Below are positions 45,571-54,797 of a stretch of 64,000 nt of DNA, in pieces. The position numbers were made by a program, and so were the translations under genes. The stretch covers positions 25,679 through 89,678 of the forward strand of contig CANGBK010000002.1 of the NCBI GenBank assembly GCA_947452235.1, in the 5' to 3' direction. The stretch is from Micrococcales bacterium (GTDB taxonomy: Bacteria; Actinomycetota; Actinomycetes; Actinomycetales; Microbacteriaceae). Under the pieces are notes generated by a model. The model was not told the origin of the DNA. It worked only from the letters and a program-made list of their open reading frames with translations, and searched no databases. The first letter of the stretch is position 1; each line of letters opens with the position of its first letter.

Positions 45571-46145
45571 CCAGCGTTCTTTTTTAGACGACGAAGAGTT
45601 AGTTCGTCCATCTCTTCAACGTGGCTAGGGTCGATGCTGGTAAGAGTCGCTTCAACTTCACCAAATACCTTGCCAACAGAAATACCAAAAACGCCTTGAC
45701 CTTTATCCAATAGGTCAATTACTTCATCCATTGAGGTGCAAAGGAACACTTTTGCTCCGTCACAAATCAAAGTGATCTTGGCTAAGTCTTTGATACCCGC
45801 GTCGCGTAGTTCACCCATAGCAATACGAATCTGTTGAAGGGTAACTCCAGCTTCCAATAGACGCTTAACTAGCTTTAGAACCAAGATGTCTCGGAAAGAG
45901 TAAAGTCGCTGTGAACCTGAACCTGCTGCGCCTCTTACAGAAGGCTTCACCAGTGCACTGGAGTCCCAGTAATCAAGTTGACGGTAAGTAATACCTGCAG
46001 CAGTTGCAGCTGAGGTGCCTCGGTAACCAACGTTAGGGTCGTGCCAAGGTTGAGATTCTGCGAAAAGGTCGTCGGCTAGGTATGCAAATTCACTTGCTCC
46101 GCTAATGTCGATACGGCCAGTTTCAGTTGTTGGCTCTTCGTTCAT
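45567..46145 (-). CDS. MerR family transcriptional regulator
   Basis: HTH_MerR: GYRGTSAATAAGITYRQLDYWDSSALVKPSVRG (~41-75), YSFRDILVLKLVKRLLEAGVTLQQI (~85-110). The effector part resembles the Rv1830/cg1633 group, which lies beside garA/ftsR in other actinobacteria. 192 residues. An AGGAGGT ribosome site and a perfect AAAGATT-N-AATCTTT palindrome precede it. Target genes not known from sequence. Confidence 0.88.
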   Translation of the reverse strand: MNEEPTTETGRIDISGASEFAYLADDLFAESQPWHDPNVGYRGTSAATAAGITYRQLDYWDSSALVKPSVRGAAGSGSQRLYSFRDILVLKLVKRLLEAGVTLQQIRIAMGELRDAGIKDLAKITLICDGAKVFLCTSMDEVIDLLDKGQGVFGISVGKVFGEVEATLTSIDPSHVEEMDELTLRRLKKNAG

Positions 46146-46174
46146 AACTCACGACCTCCTCTCAAGGTTCAAGT

Positions 46175-46189
46175 AAAGATTGAATCTTT
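46175..46189. promoter_or_regulatory. palindrome AAAGATT-N-AATCTTT before MerR gene
   Basis: Perfect 15-bp palindrome 30 bases upstream of the MerR-family ATG, in the 105-bp gap after ftsR. A possible operator for autoregulation. I could not place -35/-10 elements with the long spacer usual for MerR promoters. Confidence 0.4.
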
Positions 46190-46250
46190 TCTTAATTCTT
46201 GTGCTTACTACCGACTATGTCCGGTTAATATTCTTCTTCGGCGTGTCGTA

Positions 46251-46934
46251 TTAGTCAATCTTGTCGATTACAGAGCGAATGATCTCTGCTCGAATGACTG
46301 CAAACTGGGCTTCAATTTCAGCGGCATACTGGGCTGCACGGGATTTAGCAGCTGGGTCACGCTGCTTTTTGATGGTTGTAACCACACCTTGGATTAGACC
46401 CAAATCACGATCGGCAGCAGTCTTAATGCCTCTGAGGTGCCGTGCTGAAATTCCAAAACGTTGAAGGTTGACTAGTGCTCTAGCAATCTCAATGTCTGAA
46501 TACTCAAACGGCTCCACCCCAATTAGCTTGTGTACCTGAGCCTCAGCCAGAAGTGTTTCGTTGATGCCAGATTCAGCAATAAGTTCAATTTTCTTGAAAC
46601 GACTGTTAACGCTTGGTCTTCTAGTTTCAGTTGGCAGAACCGGTTGTTTACCTGCATCTAAATCTTCTAGATACTGTCGAATGACCTTTAGCGGTAAGAA
46701 CTTATCTCTCTGGAGTTCAAGCACTAATCGAATGCGCTCAATGTGCTGGTCTGAATATTTTCTATATCCTGAAGCAGTTCTTAGCGGAGAAATCAAACCC
46801 TGCTCTTCAAGGAAACGAACCTTTGAAGGTGAAAGATCCGGATAGTCATTCTTAAGAATTTCAATAACCCGCCCAATGGTGTGTAGTTTGCCACTCGGTG
46901 CAGGATAAATCTGGCTAGCTTGATTTGATGCCAC
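46251..46934 (-). CDS. ftsR: MerR-type regulator FtsR
   Basis: HTH_MerR at the N-terminus (HTIGRVIEILKNDYPDLSPSKVRFLEEQGLISPLRTASGYRKYSDQHIERIRLVLELQRD) and a ~140-residue C-terminal domain. Matches the Rv1828/FtsR family, which activates ftsZ expression in Corynebacterium; it is next to garA as there. 227 residues. GarA's stop lies just upstream (start and stop share one base). The nuclease gene (Rv1829/cg1632) usually found between the two MerR genes is missing. Confidence 0.88.
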   Translation of the reverse strand: MASNQASQIYPAPSGKLHTIGRVIEILKNDYPDLSPSKVRFLEEQGLISPLRTASGYRKYSDQHIERIRLVLELQRDKFLPLKVIRQYLEDLDAGKQPVLPTETRRPSVNSRFKKIELIAESGINETLLAEAQVHKLIGVEPFEYSDIEIARALVNLQRFGISARHLRGIKTAADRDLGLIQGVVTTIKKQRDPAAKSRAAQYAAEIEAQFAVIRAEIIRSVIDKID

Positions 46935-47368
46935 TAGCTTGCCTTCTTAGCTGAATAAAAAGTGAAGTGATACTTCCCTACCTGTAACTCAGCAGCATTT
47001 ACTAAAACCTGTGAGTCAACTCTTGAACCCTGGTAATAGGTTCCATTTAGTGAAGCCAAATCCTTGATTGTGAACTTACCGTCAGCTCTGCTGATTTCAG
47101 CGTGACGACGAGAAACTGTTACATCATCAAGGAAGATGTCCGCGTTAGGGTGTCTACCCACTGTGACCAAATCCTGATCAAGTAAGAAACGTGAGCCTTT
47201 GTTTGGGCCTCTACGAACAATCAACAGAGCATTGCCGGCTGGCAGTGCATCAACGGCTGCCTGCTCATCGGCACTTAGCGCAAAAGGATCTTCGGCGATC
47301 AGGTCAGCCGAGAAGTTACGAGTAGCATCTAGCTCTTCACCTTGGTTCTGTTGGTTTTCGTTAGACAT
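46934..47368 (-). CDS. garA: FHA-domain regulator GarA/OdhI
   Basis: Phospho-switched inhibitor of 2-oxoglutarate dehydrogenase and regulator of glutamate enzymes. C-terminal FHA domain: GSRFLLDQDLVTVGRHPNADIFLDDVTVSRRHAEI (~57-92), LASLNGTY. The N-terminal phosphorylation motif ETTS of GarA reads DATR (residues 14-17), with one threonine only (Thr16). 144 residues. Cotranscribed with ftsR; adjacent to the CDP-alcohol phosphatidyltransferase. Confidence 0.93.
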   Translation of the reverse strand: MSNENQQNQGEELDATRNFSADLIAEDPFALSADEQAAVDALPAGNALLIVRRGPNKGSRFLLDQDLVTVGRHPNADIFLDDVTVSRRHAEISRADGKFTIKDLASLNGTYYQGSRVDSQVLVNAAELQVGKYHFTFYSAKKAS

Positions 47369-47986
47369 CTACTTCTCCTGTTCGTTTATAAGAATAGTGG
47401 AACTGGATAGGGCTGATTTTCTTAAGTTATGAACTTGAAGTAAATAGACTGCCCCGGTCCACCAGTAGAGCCAGATTCCCCAGAAGGCAAAAGCCCAGGC
47501 TATTGGGTAGATAACCACGGCATAGCTTTCGGGCAAAACCTGAGGTAGCAACAGTAGCGGAAAGGCATATAGCAAAGCAAAGGTTCCAGCCTTACCCGTG
47601 TAGTTCACAGGAAGTGGTCCATATCCGATTTGAGCTAAGAATGGCAGGCTGAAAAAGAGCACTAGGTCTCTAGAAACAATAACTATTACTAACCACCATG
47701 GCACCTGCTGGGTGATAGCCAAACCTAAAAGCGAAGCCAATATAAACAATCGGTCAGCAGCAGGATCTAGTAATTGCCCTAAGCGAGACATCTGATTTAG
47801 TTTCCTGGCTAGATAGCCATCAAGCCAGTCGGTGAAACTAGAAAAAGCTAAAACAGCAAAGGCAATTAGATTCTGATCTATAAGAATCAACCAAAGAAAA
47901 ACTGGTACTAATAGGAGCCTGAGTGCACTTAACAGGTTCGGTAAGGTAACCACCTTTTCCGATAACTGTAAGTTCTTCTCTGCCAT
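47369..47986 (-). CDS. CDP-alcohol phosphatidyltransferase (PgsA-like)
   Basis: Membrane enzyme transferring a phosphatidyl group from CDP-diacylglycerol to an alcohol, probably glycerol 3-phosphate. Signature DGYLARKLNQMSRLGQLLDPAADRLF (~54-79) holds the D-G-x2-A-R-x8-G-x3-D-x3-D pattern. Several membrane segments, 205 residues. pgsA2 lies near garA in M. tuberculosis, consistent with the context. The actual headgroup is unproven. Confidence 0.88.
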   Translation of the reverse strand: MAEKNLQLSEKVVTLPNLLSALRLLLVPVFLWLILIDQNLIAFAVLAFSSFTDWLDGYLARKLNQMSRLGQLLDPAADRLFILASLLGLAITQQVPWWLVIVIVSRDLVLFFSLPFLAQIGYGPLPVNYTGKAGTFALLYAFPLLLLPQVLPESYAVVIYPIAWAFAFWGIWLYWWTGAVYLLQVHNLRKSALSSSTILINEQEK

Positions 47987-47995
47987 GTGGTGCCT

Positions 47996-49504
47996 TTAGC
48001 GCTTGCGCTTTTCTCTAACTCGCATGCTGAGTTCAATAGGGGTTCCTTCAAAACCGTATGCTTCACGCAATCTACGAATGATGAATCTTCGGTAACCAGG
48101 ATCAATAAACCCAGTAGTAAACAAAACAAACTTAGGCGGCCTTGAGCTAGCTTGAGTTGCAAACAGGATTCTAGGTTGCTTACCACCACGAACCGGGTGA
48201 GGGAATTCCATAGCCAGTTCTTGAATAAATGCGTTCAGTTTTCCAGTTGGAATGCGGGTATCCCAAGATGCAAGGGACACTTCAAGTGCTGGAACAAGCT
48301 TCTCTAGGTGTCGACCAGTCTTTGCAGACATATTCACTCTTGGGGCCCAAGCTACGTGTGCTAGATCCTGCTCAATTTCACGCTCTAGGTATTCTCTGCG
48401 ATCTTCATCTAGGTCATCCCATTTGTTGAATGCTAGAACCATTGAGCGACCAGATTCCAAAGCTAAATCAACAATACGAATATCTGCTTCGCTGATCTTC
48501 TGAGTAACATCAAAAACGATTACTGCAACCTCAGCACGTTCAAGTGCTGCAGTTGTTCGTAGCGATGCATAAAAATCGGCACCCTGAGCCATGTGTAGTC
48601 TTCGTCTGATACCGGCAGTATCAATGAAGCGCCAAATTTTGCCACCTAGTTCAACCTGCTCATCAACTGGATCTCTCGTAGTTCCCGCCAAATCATTTAC
48701 AACAGCTCGCTCACTACCAACAGCCTTGTTGAGAAGTGAAGACTTACCTACGTTAGGTCGACCAATGATTGCAACTCTTCTAGGTCCACCAAACTCTTGT
48801 TTAGCAACCGCAGAAACTTCTGGAAGAACCTTCATGGCTGCATCTAAAACGTCAGCAACACCACGACCGTGAACAGCTGAAACCGGGTGTGGCTCCCCTA
48901 GACCTAAAGACCATAGCGCTGCAGCATCTGATTCTTGACGCTCGTCATCGACTTTATTTGCTAGAAGCAACACCGGCTTCTTTGAAGCTCTGAGCATCTT
49001 CACCACACGCTCATCTGTGGCTGTTGCACCAACAGTTGCATCAACAACAAACAAAACAGCGTCAGCTAGTTCAACTGCGATTTCAGCTTGAATCGCTACT
49101 GACTTATCAATACCTTTAGCATCGTGCTCCCAACCTCCGGTATCAACCAGAGTGAACTTACGTCCATTCCATTCAGCTTTATAAGAAACGCGGTCACGGG
49201 TAACCCCAGGCTTATCTTCAACCACAGCTTCTCGACGGCCAATGATGCGGTTCACCAGAGCCGACTTACCCACGTTAGGTCTTCCAACGATAGCTAGAAC
49301 AGGAAGCGCAGGTAAGAGAACTGGCTGGCCATCATTCTGGCCCATCTCTTCAAGAATGCGAACATCGTCTTCATCAAGGTCATAGTCAGCCAGCCCAGCA
49401 CGAAGAGCATTCTCGGTGGCCAATGCTTGGTCATCAGAAAGCGAATTAACGCGTTCGATGAAATCAGAATCCAAAGATCCTGGTTCAAACTCTTGCTCTT
49501 CCAT
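47996..49504 (-). CDS. der: ribosome assembly GTPase Der (EngA)
   Basis: Tandem-GTPase needed for 50S assembly. Two G domains, each with GRPNVGKS (~73 and ~247), DTGG/DTAG switch II and NKVD/NKWD G4 motifs, then a KH-like domain ending [11 protein letters not shown]. An acidic N-terminal extension of ~65 residues precedes domain 1. 502 residues. Six bases after cmk, the usual cmk-der pair of actinobacteria. Confidence 0.97.
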   Translation of the reverse strand: MEEQEFEPGSLDSDFIERVNSLSDDQALATENALRAGLADYDLDEDDVRILEEMGQNDGQPVLLPALPVLAIVGRPNVGKSALVNRIIGRREAVVEDKPGVTRDRVSYKAEWNGRKFTLVDTGGWEHDAKGIDKSVAIQAEIAVELADAVLFVVDATVGATATDERVVKMLRASKKPVLLLANKVDDERQESDAAALWSLGLGEPHPVSAVHGRGVADVLDAAMKVLPEVSAVAKQEFGGPRRVAIIGRPNVGKSSLLNKAVGSERAVVNDLAGTTRDPVDEQVELGGKIWRFIDTAGIRRRLHMAQGADFYASLRTTAALERAEVAVIVFDVTQKISEADIRIVDLALESGRSMVLAFNKWDDLDEDRREYLEREIEQDLAHVAWAPRVNMSAKTGRHLEKLVPALEVSLASWDTRIPTGKLNAFIQELAMEFPHPVRGGKQPRILFATQASSRPPKFVLFTTGFIDPGYRRFIIRRLREAYGFEGTPIELSMRVREKRKR

Positions 49505-49510
49505 ACTTCC

Positions 49511-50158
49511 CTAACTCAAATCTCTAACTAAATGGATAACTGCGTCAACTGTTTCATCAAAACTAAGTTCAGTTGAATCTAATAATGTGACACCAGCACT
49601 TGGGGTCATAAAGTCAACAACTTTAGAGTCTGTTTGATCTCTCTTGGTCACCATTTCAGTGATAGAAACACCGGCTGGTAATTCAGCGGAACGCCTACTA
49701 AGTCTAACTTCTTCACTAGCAGTTAGCAGAATGCGAGTTTGAGCATCAGGGAAGATAACTGTTGTGATGTCTCGACCTTCAACAACAACACCTGGCAACG
49801 AACTACCAGAAACAAGCGTTCTAGTTAGCTCCTTCATATAGAGTCGAACTTCAGCGTCTTTAGCTACTTGGCTAACCGCTTCGGCTACCACAGGCAGCCT
49901 AATCGCTTCTGTTACATCAACCCCAAAAGATTTAACCCAGTAGTTCTCAGGGTCTAAAGATATGGAGTATTCAAATTTCTGTGCAATCTCAGCTGCCAAT
50001 AAACCATTGATGTCCATTTTGTTTTCGAGAACAGCCCAGGTTAGAGCTCTATAAGCAGCTCCAGTGTCTAGATAACCAAAGCCAAGCTTCTTAGCTGCAG
50101 CTTTAGAAACACTCGATTTCCCTGATCCCGCTGGGCCATCAATAGCAACGATATGCAT
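49511..50158 (-). CDS. cmk: cytidylate kinase
   Basis: Phosphorylates CMP/dCMP. P-loop IVAIDGPAGSGKSSVSKAAAKKLGFGYLDTGAAYRAL (~2-37), VVEGRDITTVIFPDA. Start ATG 50158 (MHIVAIDG) overlaps the tyrA stop (TGATG) and has GGAAG seven bases upstream; the track's TTG at 50176 is less likely. 215 residues. Confidence 0.96.
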   Translation of the reverse strand: MHIVAIDGPAGSGKSSVSKAAAKKLGFGYLDTGAAYRALTWAVLENKMDINGLLAAEIAQKFEYSISLDPENYWVKSFGVDVTEAIRLPVVAEAVSQVAKDAEVRLYMKELTRTLVSGSSLPGVVVEGRDITTVIFPDAQTRILLTASEEVRLSRRSAELPAGVSITEMVTKRDQTDSKVVDFMTPSAGVTLLDSTELSFDETVDAVIHLVRDLS

Positions 50159-51237
50159 CAGCCAGCCAACTTCCAACCGTTGGTTTGCAGCAGCTCAACC
50201 AATGCAGATTCGATGCTCGGCAAGACGGAGATTTCAACTAAGCCAACCTGGGCGCCGGTAGCGTGATCTAGTTTTAGATCTTCAATGTTTAGCCCAGCAT
50301 TACCAATTTCGTTTAGCAATCTCGCAAGCTCACCAGGCTTGTCATCGATCATCACAACAAGAGTTGCGTAGGATGTGTTTCTTGAACCGTGCTTACCTGG
50401 GATACGAGCTATACCCTGATTTCCTGACTCTAAAGCTTTAGCCAAAACACTTAGTGAACCGTTGCTGTTGATTTCTTTCAAAGCGTGAATCACTTTGTTT
50501 AAATCATTGGAGAACTCTGTTAGAACGGGTTCCAATGACTCGGCATTAGCTGAAAGAATCTGAAGCCAAAGCTTAGGGTCGCTAGCTGCAATTCTTGTGG
50601 TGTCTCTAAGTCCTTGACCAGACAGAGCTAGATCTGCATCGAGGCCATCAACTAATCTTGCAGCCAACAAAGATGAAATCACCTGGGGTGCATGAGATAC
50701 CAAAGCTACTGCCCTGTCGTGCTCTTGAGCGCTCATCCTGATTGGGCTTGCCCCAAGATCCAAAGCAAGCTTTTCAATTAGTTCAGCTGCCTGAGCATCG
50801 GTGTTTTTCTCAACAGCGATAACCCAAGGTCTTCCAACAAAAAGATCAGGGCGACCAGAAAGTGCTCCACCTTTTTCTCGACCAGCCATCGGGTGTGAGC
50901 CAACATATCGACTGGTTTCGGCATCGCTTGACTGAATTGCTTCTAGAACCGAACTCTTCACACTCGCAACATCAGTAACGATCGCTTTAGGGAATCTATT
51001 CAAAGCAGAAATAACTGTTGCTGCTGTGACATCGGGTGGGACACAAACAACAACCAAAGAAACTTTGTCTTCGGCAGTTTGTGAACGCCCGGCACCAAAA
51101 TCTATTGCAAGTTTTTGGACTTGAGGGGAAATATCTTCTAGCGAAACATCAACGCCAAGGTTAGACAAAGTCAAGCCGATGCTGGTTCCTAATAAACCTG
51201 CACCGATGACATGAACCTGGCCTGATGTTCTAGACAT
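50158..51237 (-). CDS. tyrA: prephenate dehydrogenase
   Basis: NAD-dependent oxidative decarboxylation of prephenate toward tyrosine. Rossmann motif VHVIGAGLLGTSIGLTL (~8-24), GSHPMAGREKGG (~115-126), SHAPQVISSLLA, and a C-terminal ACT domain (LVVMIDDKPGELARLLNEIGNAGLNIEDLKL, ~290-320) for likely allosteric control. 359 residues. Follows aroH directly (start and stop share one base), giving a chorismate-to-arogenate/HPP pair. Confidence 0.95.
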   Translation of the reverse strand: MSRTSGQVHVIGAGLLGTSIGLTLSNLGVDVSLEDISPQVQKLAIDFGAGRSQTAEDKVSLVVVCVPPDVTAATVISALNRFPKAIVTDVASVKSSVLEAIQSSDAETSRYVGSHPMAGREKGGALSGRPDLFVGRPWVIAVEKNTDAQAAELIEKLALDLGASPIRMSAQEHDRAVALVSHAPQVISSLLAARLVDGLDADLALSGQGLRDTTRIAASDPKLWLQILSANAESLEPVLTEFSNDLNKVIHALKEINSNGSLSVLAKALESGNQGIARIPGKHGSRNTSYATLVVMIDDKPGELARLLNEIGNAGLNIEDLKLDHATGAQVGLVEISVLPSIESALVELLQTNGWKLAG

Positions 51238-51599
51238 TACTGGGCAATGTCCAATCTGAGAGCAGCTGCTCCACGAAGGTAAACATGTTGAACTTCACTT
51301 CTAGGAACATCCAACTCGGCATTGATCATGACTCTAACCACTCGAGGCAAAGCACCTTTAACGTTCATCTCAACAAAACATAGAAGAGGAACATCACCAA
51401 GCCCTAGTTCTCTTGCAGCTAATGCAGGGAACTCACTTGTGATGTCCGGTGTTGCTGTGAACAGAATGCTAACTAACTGGTCGGTGTGAAGATTGTTCGC
51501 GTGCAACATCTTGGCCAACAGCTCTGCAGTTAGCTTTAGTAAGTGTTCGCGCTCATCAACATCAAGCTGAATTGCCCCACGGATAGCTCTAATTACCAT
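51237..51599 (-). CDS. aroH: chorismate mutase (AroH class)
   Basis: Converts chorismate to prephenate. 120 residues with RAIRGAIQLDVDEREHLL (Arg near 7), ILFTATPDITSEFPALAAR and the late VQHVYLRGAAALR, the AroH trimer signature of Bacillus type rather than the AroQ helical type. Overlaps rluB by seven bases and supplies substrate for the adjacent TyrA. Confidence 0.95.
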   Translation of the reverse strand: MVIRAIRGAIQLDVDEREHLLKLTAELLAKMLHANNLHTDQLVSILFTATPDITSEFPALAARELGLGDVPLLCFVEMNVKGALPRVVRVMINAELDVPRSEVQHVYLRGAAALRLDIAQ

Positions 51600-52393
51600 T
51601 TACGCTTTCCCCTTGGCTTAGGACCTGACTTCACGCCAGAAGTTGGTGGTTTGGTTGCTGACGTTTGAGCGGCCTTAAGGAGGGCTCCAACTTCAACTTT
51701 GCTTAGCAATCTAGTTTGACCGGGCTTTAGTGGACCTAGCTGAATAGGGCCGAACTGCCTTCTGACTAGTTCAGTTACCGGGTGACCGATTGCTTCAAAC
51801 ATTCTTCTAACCACGCGGTTCTTACCTGAGTGAATAACAATCTCAACCAAAGATTCCATGGAATTTCCATCCATGAGGTTAGCTTTGTCTGCCTTCATCT
51901 GGCCATCTTCTAACTCAACACCGTTGAGCAACTTGTTGATGTCCTGAGCAGTGACCTGACCTTCAACTTTGGCAACATAAGTCTTGGTAACACCGAACTT
52001 TGGGTGAGCCAACATGTTTGCTAGCTCGCCATCATTGGTAAGAATAAGCAATCCAGAAGTATCGGCATCTAGTCGACCAACGTTATAAACGCGATCATCT
52101 CTAAGTGCATATTGACTTAAGTCTGGTCGTCCAAACTCATCTGCCATCGAAGAGATAACACCAACTGGTTTATTCAAAGCAAGGTAAACCCGAGAAGCAT
52201 CAAGTTGAATAGGGGTTCCCTTAACTGAAACCTTGTCGTTTTCAGGATCAATCCTGGTTCCAAGTTCCTTGACTACCTTGCCGTTGACCTTCACCGAACC
52301 AGCAACAATAAGTTCCTCGCTGGCACGTCTAGAGGCTACGCCGGCATTGGCTAGCACCTTTTGAAGGCGCACGCCTTCGTTATTTTGAGTCAT
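51593..52393 (-). CDS. rluB: RsuA/RluB family rRNA pseudouridine synthase
   Basis: S4 domain at the N-terminus (VRLQKVLANAGVASRRASEELIVAGSVKVNG, ~8-38) and catalytic GRLDADTSGLLILTNDGEL (~101-119). Basic C-terminal tail PRGKRKW. 266 residues. Position after scpB matches Rv1711. Target is probably 23S U2605 by analogy with RluB. Confidence 0.92.
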   Translation of the reverse strand: MTQNNEGVRLQKVLANAGVASRRASEELIVAGSVKVNGKVVKELGTRIDPENDKVSVKGTPIQLDASRVYLALNKPVGVISSMADEFGRPDLSQYALRDDRVYNVGRLDADTSGLLILTNDGELANMLAHPKFGVTKTYVAKVEGQVTAQDINKLLNGVELEDGQMKADKANLMDGNSMESLVEIVIHSGKNRVVRRMFEAIGHPVTELVRRQFGPIQLGPLKPGQTRLLSKVEVGALLKAAQTSATKPPTSGVKSGPKPRGKRKW

Positions 52394-52395
52394 TA

Positions 52396-53103
52396 CTACT
52401 GTCCTGTCGAAGCTTCAAAGTCAGCAGTGGCATCAGGAAGATACGGGCTGATTAGCGGCAGATCTTCTAGAGCATTAATGCCCAAAGTTTCTAAGAAGGT
52501 TTCTGTGGTTCCATAGTTGATTGCACCGGTCTCACTGTCGGTAAACAACTCTGTGATCAAACCTCTAGAAAGTAAGGTTTTAACAACTGTGTCAACGTTC
52601 ACGCCGCGGATAGAAGCGATCTGTCCACGGGCAATAGGTTGGCGATAGGCGATAACTGCAAGAGTTTCCAATGCGGCTTGCGAAAGTTTGGTTGGATTTT
52701 CATTAGATATGAATTCTCTAACCGCCCACTCGTATTCTTCACGAACGAAGACTCTCCAACCTCCCCCAACTTCACGAATCTCAAAGCCTCTAGGTCTTGA
52801 ACCATCTACCCCATCAAAGTCAGCTTTCACTTTCAAAACCGCTTCCTTGATCAAAGGAACAGGTGTGTTGAGAGATGTCGCCATGTGAACGAGTGAAAGT
52901 GGAACTTCAGCAACCATCAAGATAGCTTCAACCGCTCCCTGAAGGGAATCAGGATCTAGCTCCTCTTGCAAAGCTAAAGCTTCGCGTGGGTCCTGAGACT
53001 CACCCGATTCAGAAACTTCTTCGTCGATGACTTCAGCGTTCTCGATAACCGTTTCTTCGACTGTTAATTCAATGTCTGGTTCTTGATTATTCTCAAGAGT
53101 CAT
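52396..53103 (-). CDS. scpB: segregation and condensation protein B
   Basis: Winged-helix partner of SMC-ScpA condensin. ~55-residue acidic N-terminus, then AVEAILMVAEVPLSLVHMATSL and KLSQAALETLAVIAYRQPIARGQIASIRGVNVDTVVKTLLSRGLI. 235 residues. Overlaps scpA by 11 bases. Confidence 0.96.
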   Translation of the reverse strand: MTLENNQEPDIELTVEETVIENAEVIDEEVSESGESQDPREALALQEELDPDSLQGAVEAILMVAEVPLSLVHMATSLNTPVPLIKEAVLKVKADFDGVDGSRPRGFEIREVGGGWRVFVREEYEWAVREFISNENPTKLSQAALETLAVIAYRQPIARGQIASIRGVNVDTVVKTLLSRGLITELFTDSETGAINYGTTETFLETLGINALEDLPLISPYLPDATADFEASTGQ

Positions 53104-53911
53104 AGTCGGCTCCTAACGCTGACAATAGTGATTCATCAAAACTTTCTGCACGCCAAGTGATCTGCAGTGGACCTAAGGATTCGTTCTGCTCAAAACTCAC
53201 AGCCCCTAGACGATAAAGCTCAAGAACAGAAAGGAATCTTGCGATCAGAACTCCCCTGTCTCTAACGGAGGCAATAAGTTCACTGAAGCTCAAGGTAGTT
53301 GCAGAGCGCAACATTGCAACAACTTCATAAGCCTGCTCACGGATAGAAACTCTTGGCGCGTGCAAATGAGTTAGCCCCACCATAGGTATTTCCCTAGGGG
53401 TCATCGTCTCTTGAGCAAGTCTTGCGAAATCTTCGAGAGATAAAGTCCAAACCAATTCAGGTTGCTGGGCTTTAAAACGATCTTCTAAACGAACTGAACG
53501 ATAAATACGTCTGGCTTCCAAAGCAATTGAAGTTTGGAACCAAGAAGAAATCTCCTTAAAAGCTCGGTATTGAAGTAAACGAGCGAACAAAAGATCTCTA
53601 GCTTCTAGAAGTGCAACATCCTCAGGATCAACAACTTCACCTTTAGGCAGTAGTTCGGCGATCTTAATATCCAACAGCGTTGCAGCAACCACCAAGAATT
53701 CACTGAACTCTTCCATCTGGTCTGTTTCTTCAAGAGTTCTCACATAGGTGATGAAATCGTTGGTGACCTGGCTAAGCGAAATAGAGGTGATATCTAGTTG
53801 GTGCTTAGAGATAAGTGAAAGAAGTAAATCGAAAGGACCTTCAAAGTTACCTATGTTTAGCGAGAACCCTGAACCTGAAAGATCGTCAACATCGTTATGG
53901 AGCGCAGCCAC
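53093..53911 (-). CDS. scpA: segregation and condensation protein A
   Basis: Kleisin bridging SMC heads. N-terminal FEGPFDLLLSLISKHQLDITSISLSQVTNDFITYV is diagnostic, and a C-terminal winged helix (TLSFSELIASVRDRGVLIARFLSVLELYRLGAVSFEQ). Track start is TTG 53932; I choose GTG 53911 because GGTGG lies just upstream, but neither site is strong. About 272 residues; the 5' end overlaps the parA stop. Confidence 0.93.
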   Translation of the reverse strand: MAALHNDVDDLSGSGFSLNIGNFEGPFDLLLSLISKHQLDITSISLSQVTNDFITYVRTLEETDQMEEFSEFLVVAATLLDIKIAELLPKGEVVDPEDVALLEARDLLFARLLQYRAFKEISSWFQTSIALEARRIYRSVRLEDRFKAQQPELVWTLSLEDFARLAQETMTPREIPMVGLTHLHAPRVSIREQAYEVVAMLRSATTLSFSELIASVRDRGVLIARFLSVLELYRLGAVSFEQNESLGPLQITWRAESFDESLLSALGADYDS

Positions 53912-54728
53912 GATCCACCATCTCTCTTGCAACTGCTCGATACAACTCAGCTGCTTCAGAGCTTGGAGCGTATTGCGTTACCGGTCTTCCCTTTTCAGAG
54001 GAGTCCTTGAACTTAACTGTCATCTTGATAACAGATCTAAAAACTGTTGCCCCATACTTTTCATTCAATTCGTTGAGCATGCTTCTGGAGTGAAGAGTTC
54101 TCGGGTCAAACATGGTGGCCAAGATTCCATCAATCTTCAAAGATTCGTTTAGGCGCTCACGAACCAGCTCAACGGTGTTGTTGATGAGAAGTTCAAGACC
54201 TTTGAGGGCAAAGTAGTCACAGGCAACTGGAATCATTACGCCATGAGCTGCTGTTAGGGCATTCACTGTTAGAAGTCCTAATGAAGGTTGGCAGTCAATC
54301 ATCACAACGTCGTAGTCGCCAAGGATTGGTCGTAATACACCAGCCAAAATCTTTTCACGGCCAGGTTCAGCAACCAACTGAATTTCTGCAGCAGAAAGCT
54401 GAATGTTTGCAGGAATAAGGTCTAGGCCTTCAACTTCGGTGTGAACAATAACTTCTGATGCGCTCATCTTGCGATTGAGCAACAGTTCGTAAACTGTTTT
54501 CCCATCTTCAGGTTCAACACCTAAGCCTCTGGTTAGAGCACCTTGAGGATCAAAATCTACGAGCAGAACCTTACGTCCATACTCAGCTAAAGCTGCAGCT
54601 GTGTTAATGGTGGTTGTTGTTTTACCAACGCCACCTTTTTGGTTACATAAAGCAATAACGCGAGCTGGTCCGTGGCTAGTTAAGCGTTTCGGGATAGGAA
54701 ACCGGTGGTCGGTGTTTCTACCTGCCAT
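53895..54728 (-). CDS. ParA-family ATPase of the scpAB operon
   Basis: Soj/ParA-type ATPase: ALCNQKGGVGKTTTTINTAAALA (~25-47), LLVDFDPQGALTRGLG, DYDVVMIDCQPSLGLLTVNAL. 277 residues. Matches Rv1708, adjacent to scpA and xerD in many actinobacteria; no ParB here, so it is distinct from the origin-proximal parAB. A 70-bp gap from xerD carries a TATAAC -10-like element and a hairpin. Confidence 0.93.
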   Translation of the reverse strand: MAGRNTDHRFPIPKRLTSHGPARVIALCNQKGGVGKTTTTINTAAALAEYGRKVLLVDFDPQGALTRGLGVEPEDGKTVYELLLNRKMSASEVIVHTEVEGLDLIPANIQLSAAEIQLVAEPGREKILAGVLRPILGDYDVVMIDCQPSLGLLTVNALTAAHGVMIPVACDYFALKGLELLINNTVELVRERLNESLKIDGILATMFDPRTLHSRSMLNELNEKYGATVFRSVIKMTVKFKDSSEKGRPVTQYAPSSEAAELYRAVAREMVDRGCAP

Positions 54729-54764
54729 AGTAAGGCTTCCTCTCTGGCTTCACAGCAGTAAGTG

Positions 54765-54782
54765 TTGGTGCTTAGGCACCAA
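54765..54782 (-). promoter_or_regulatory. stem-loop in leader of scpAB-linked parA
   Basis: TTGGTGC/GCACCAA, 7-bp stem with a four-base loop, 37 bases before the parA ATG and about ten bases after the minus-strand TATAAC. No T-run, so it would lie near the 5' end of the transcript or act as an operator. Confidence 0.35.
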
Positions 54783-54797
54783 AGTTCTAGTTATAGT

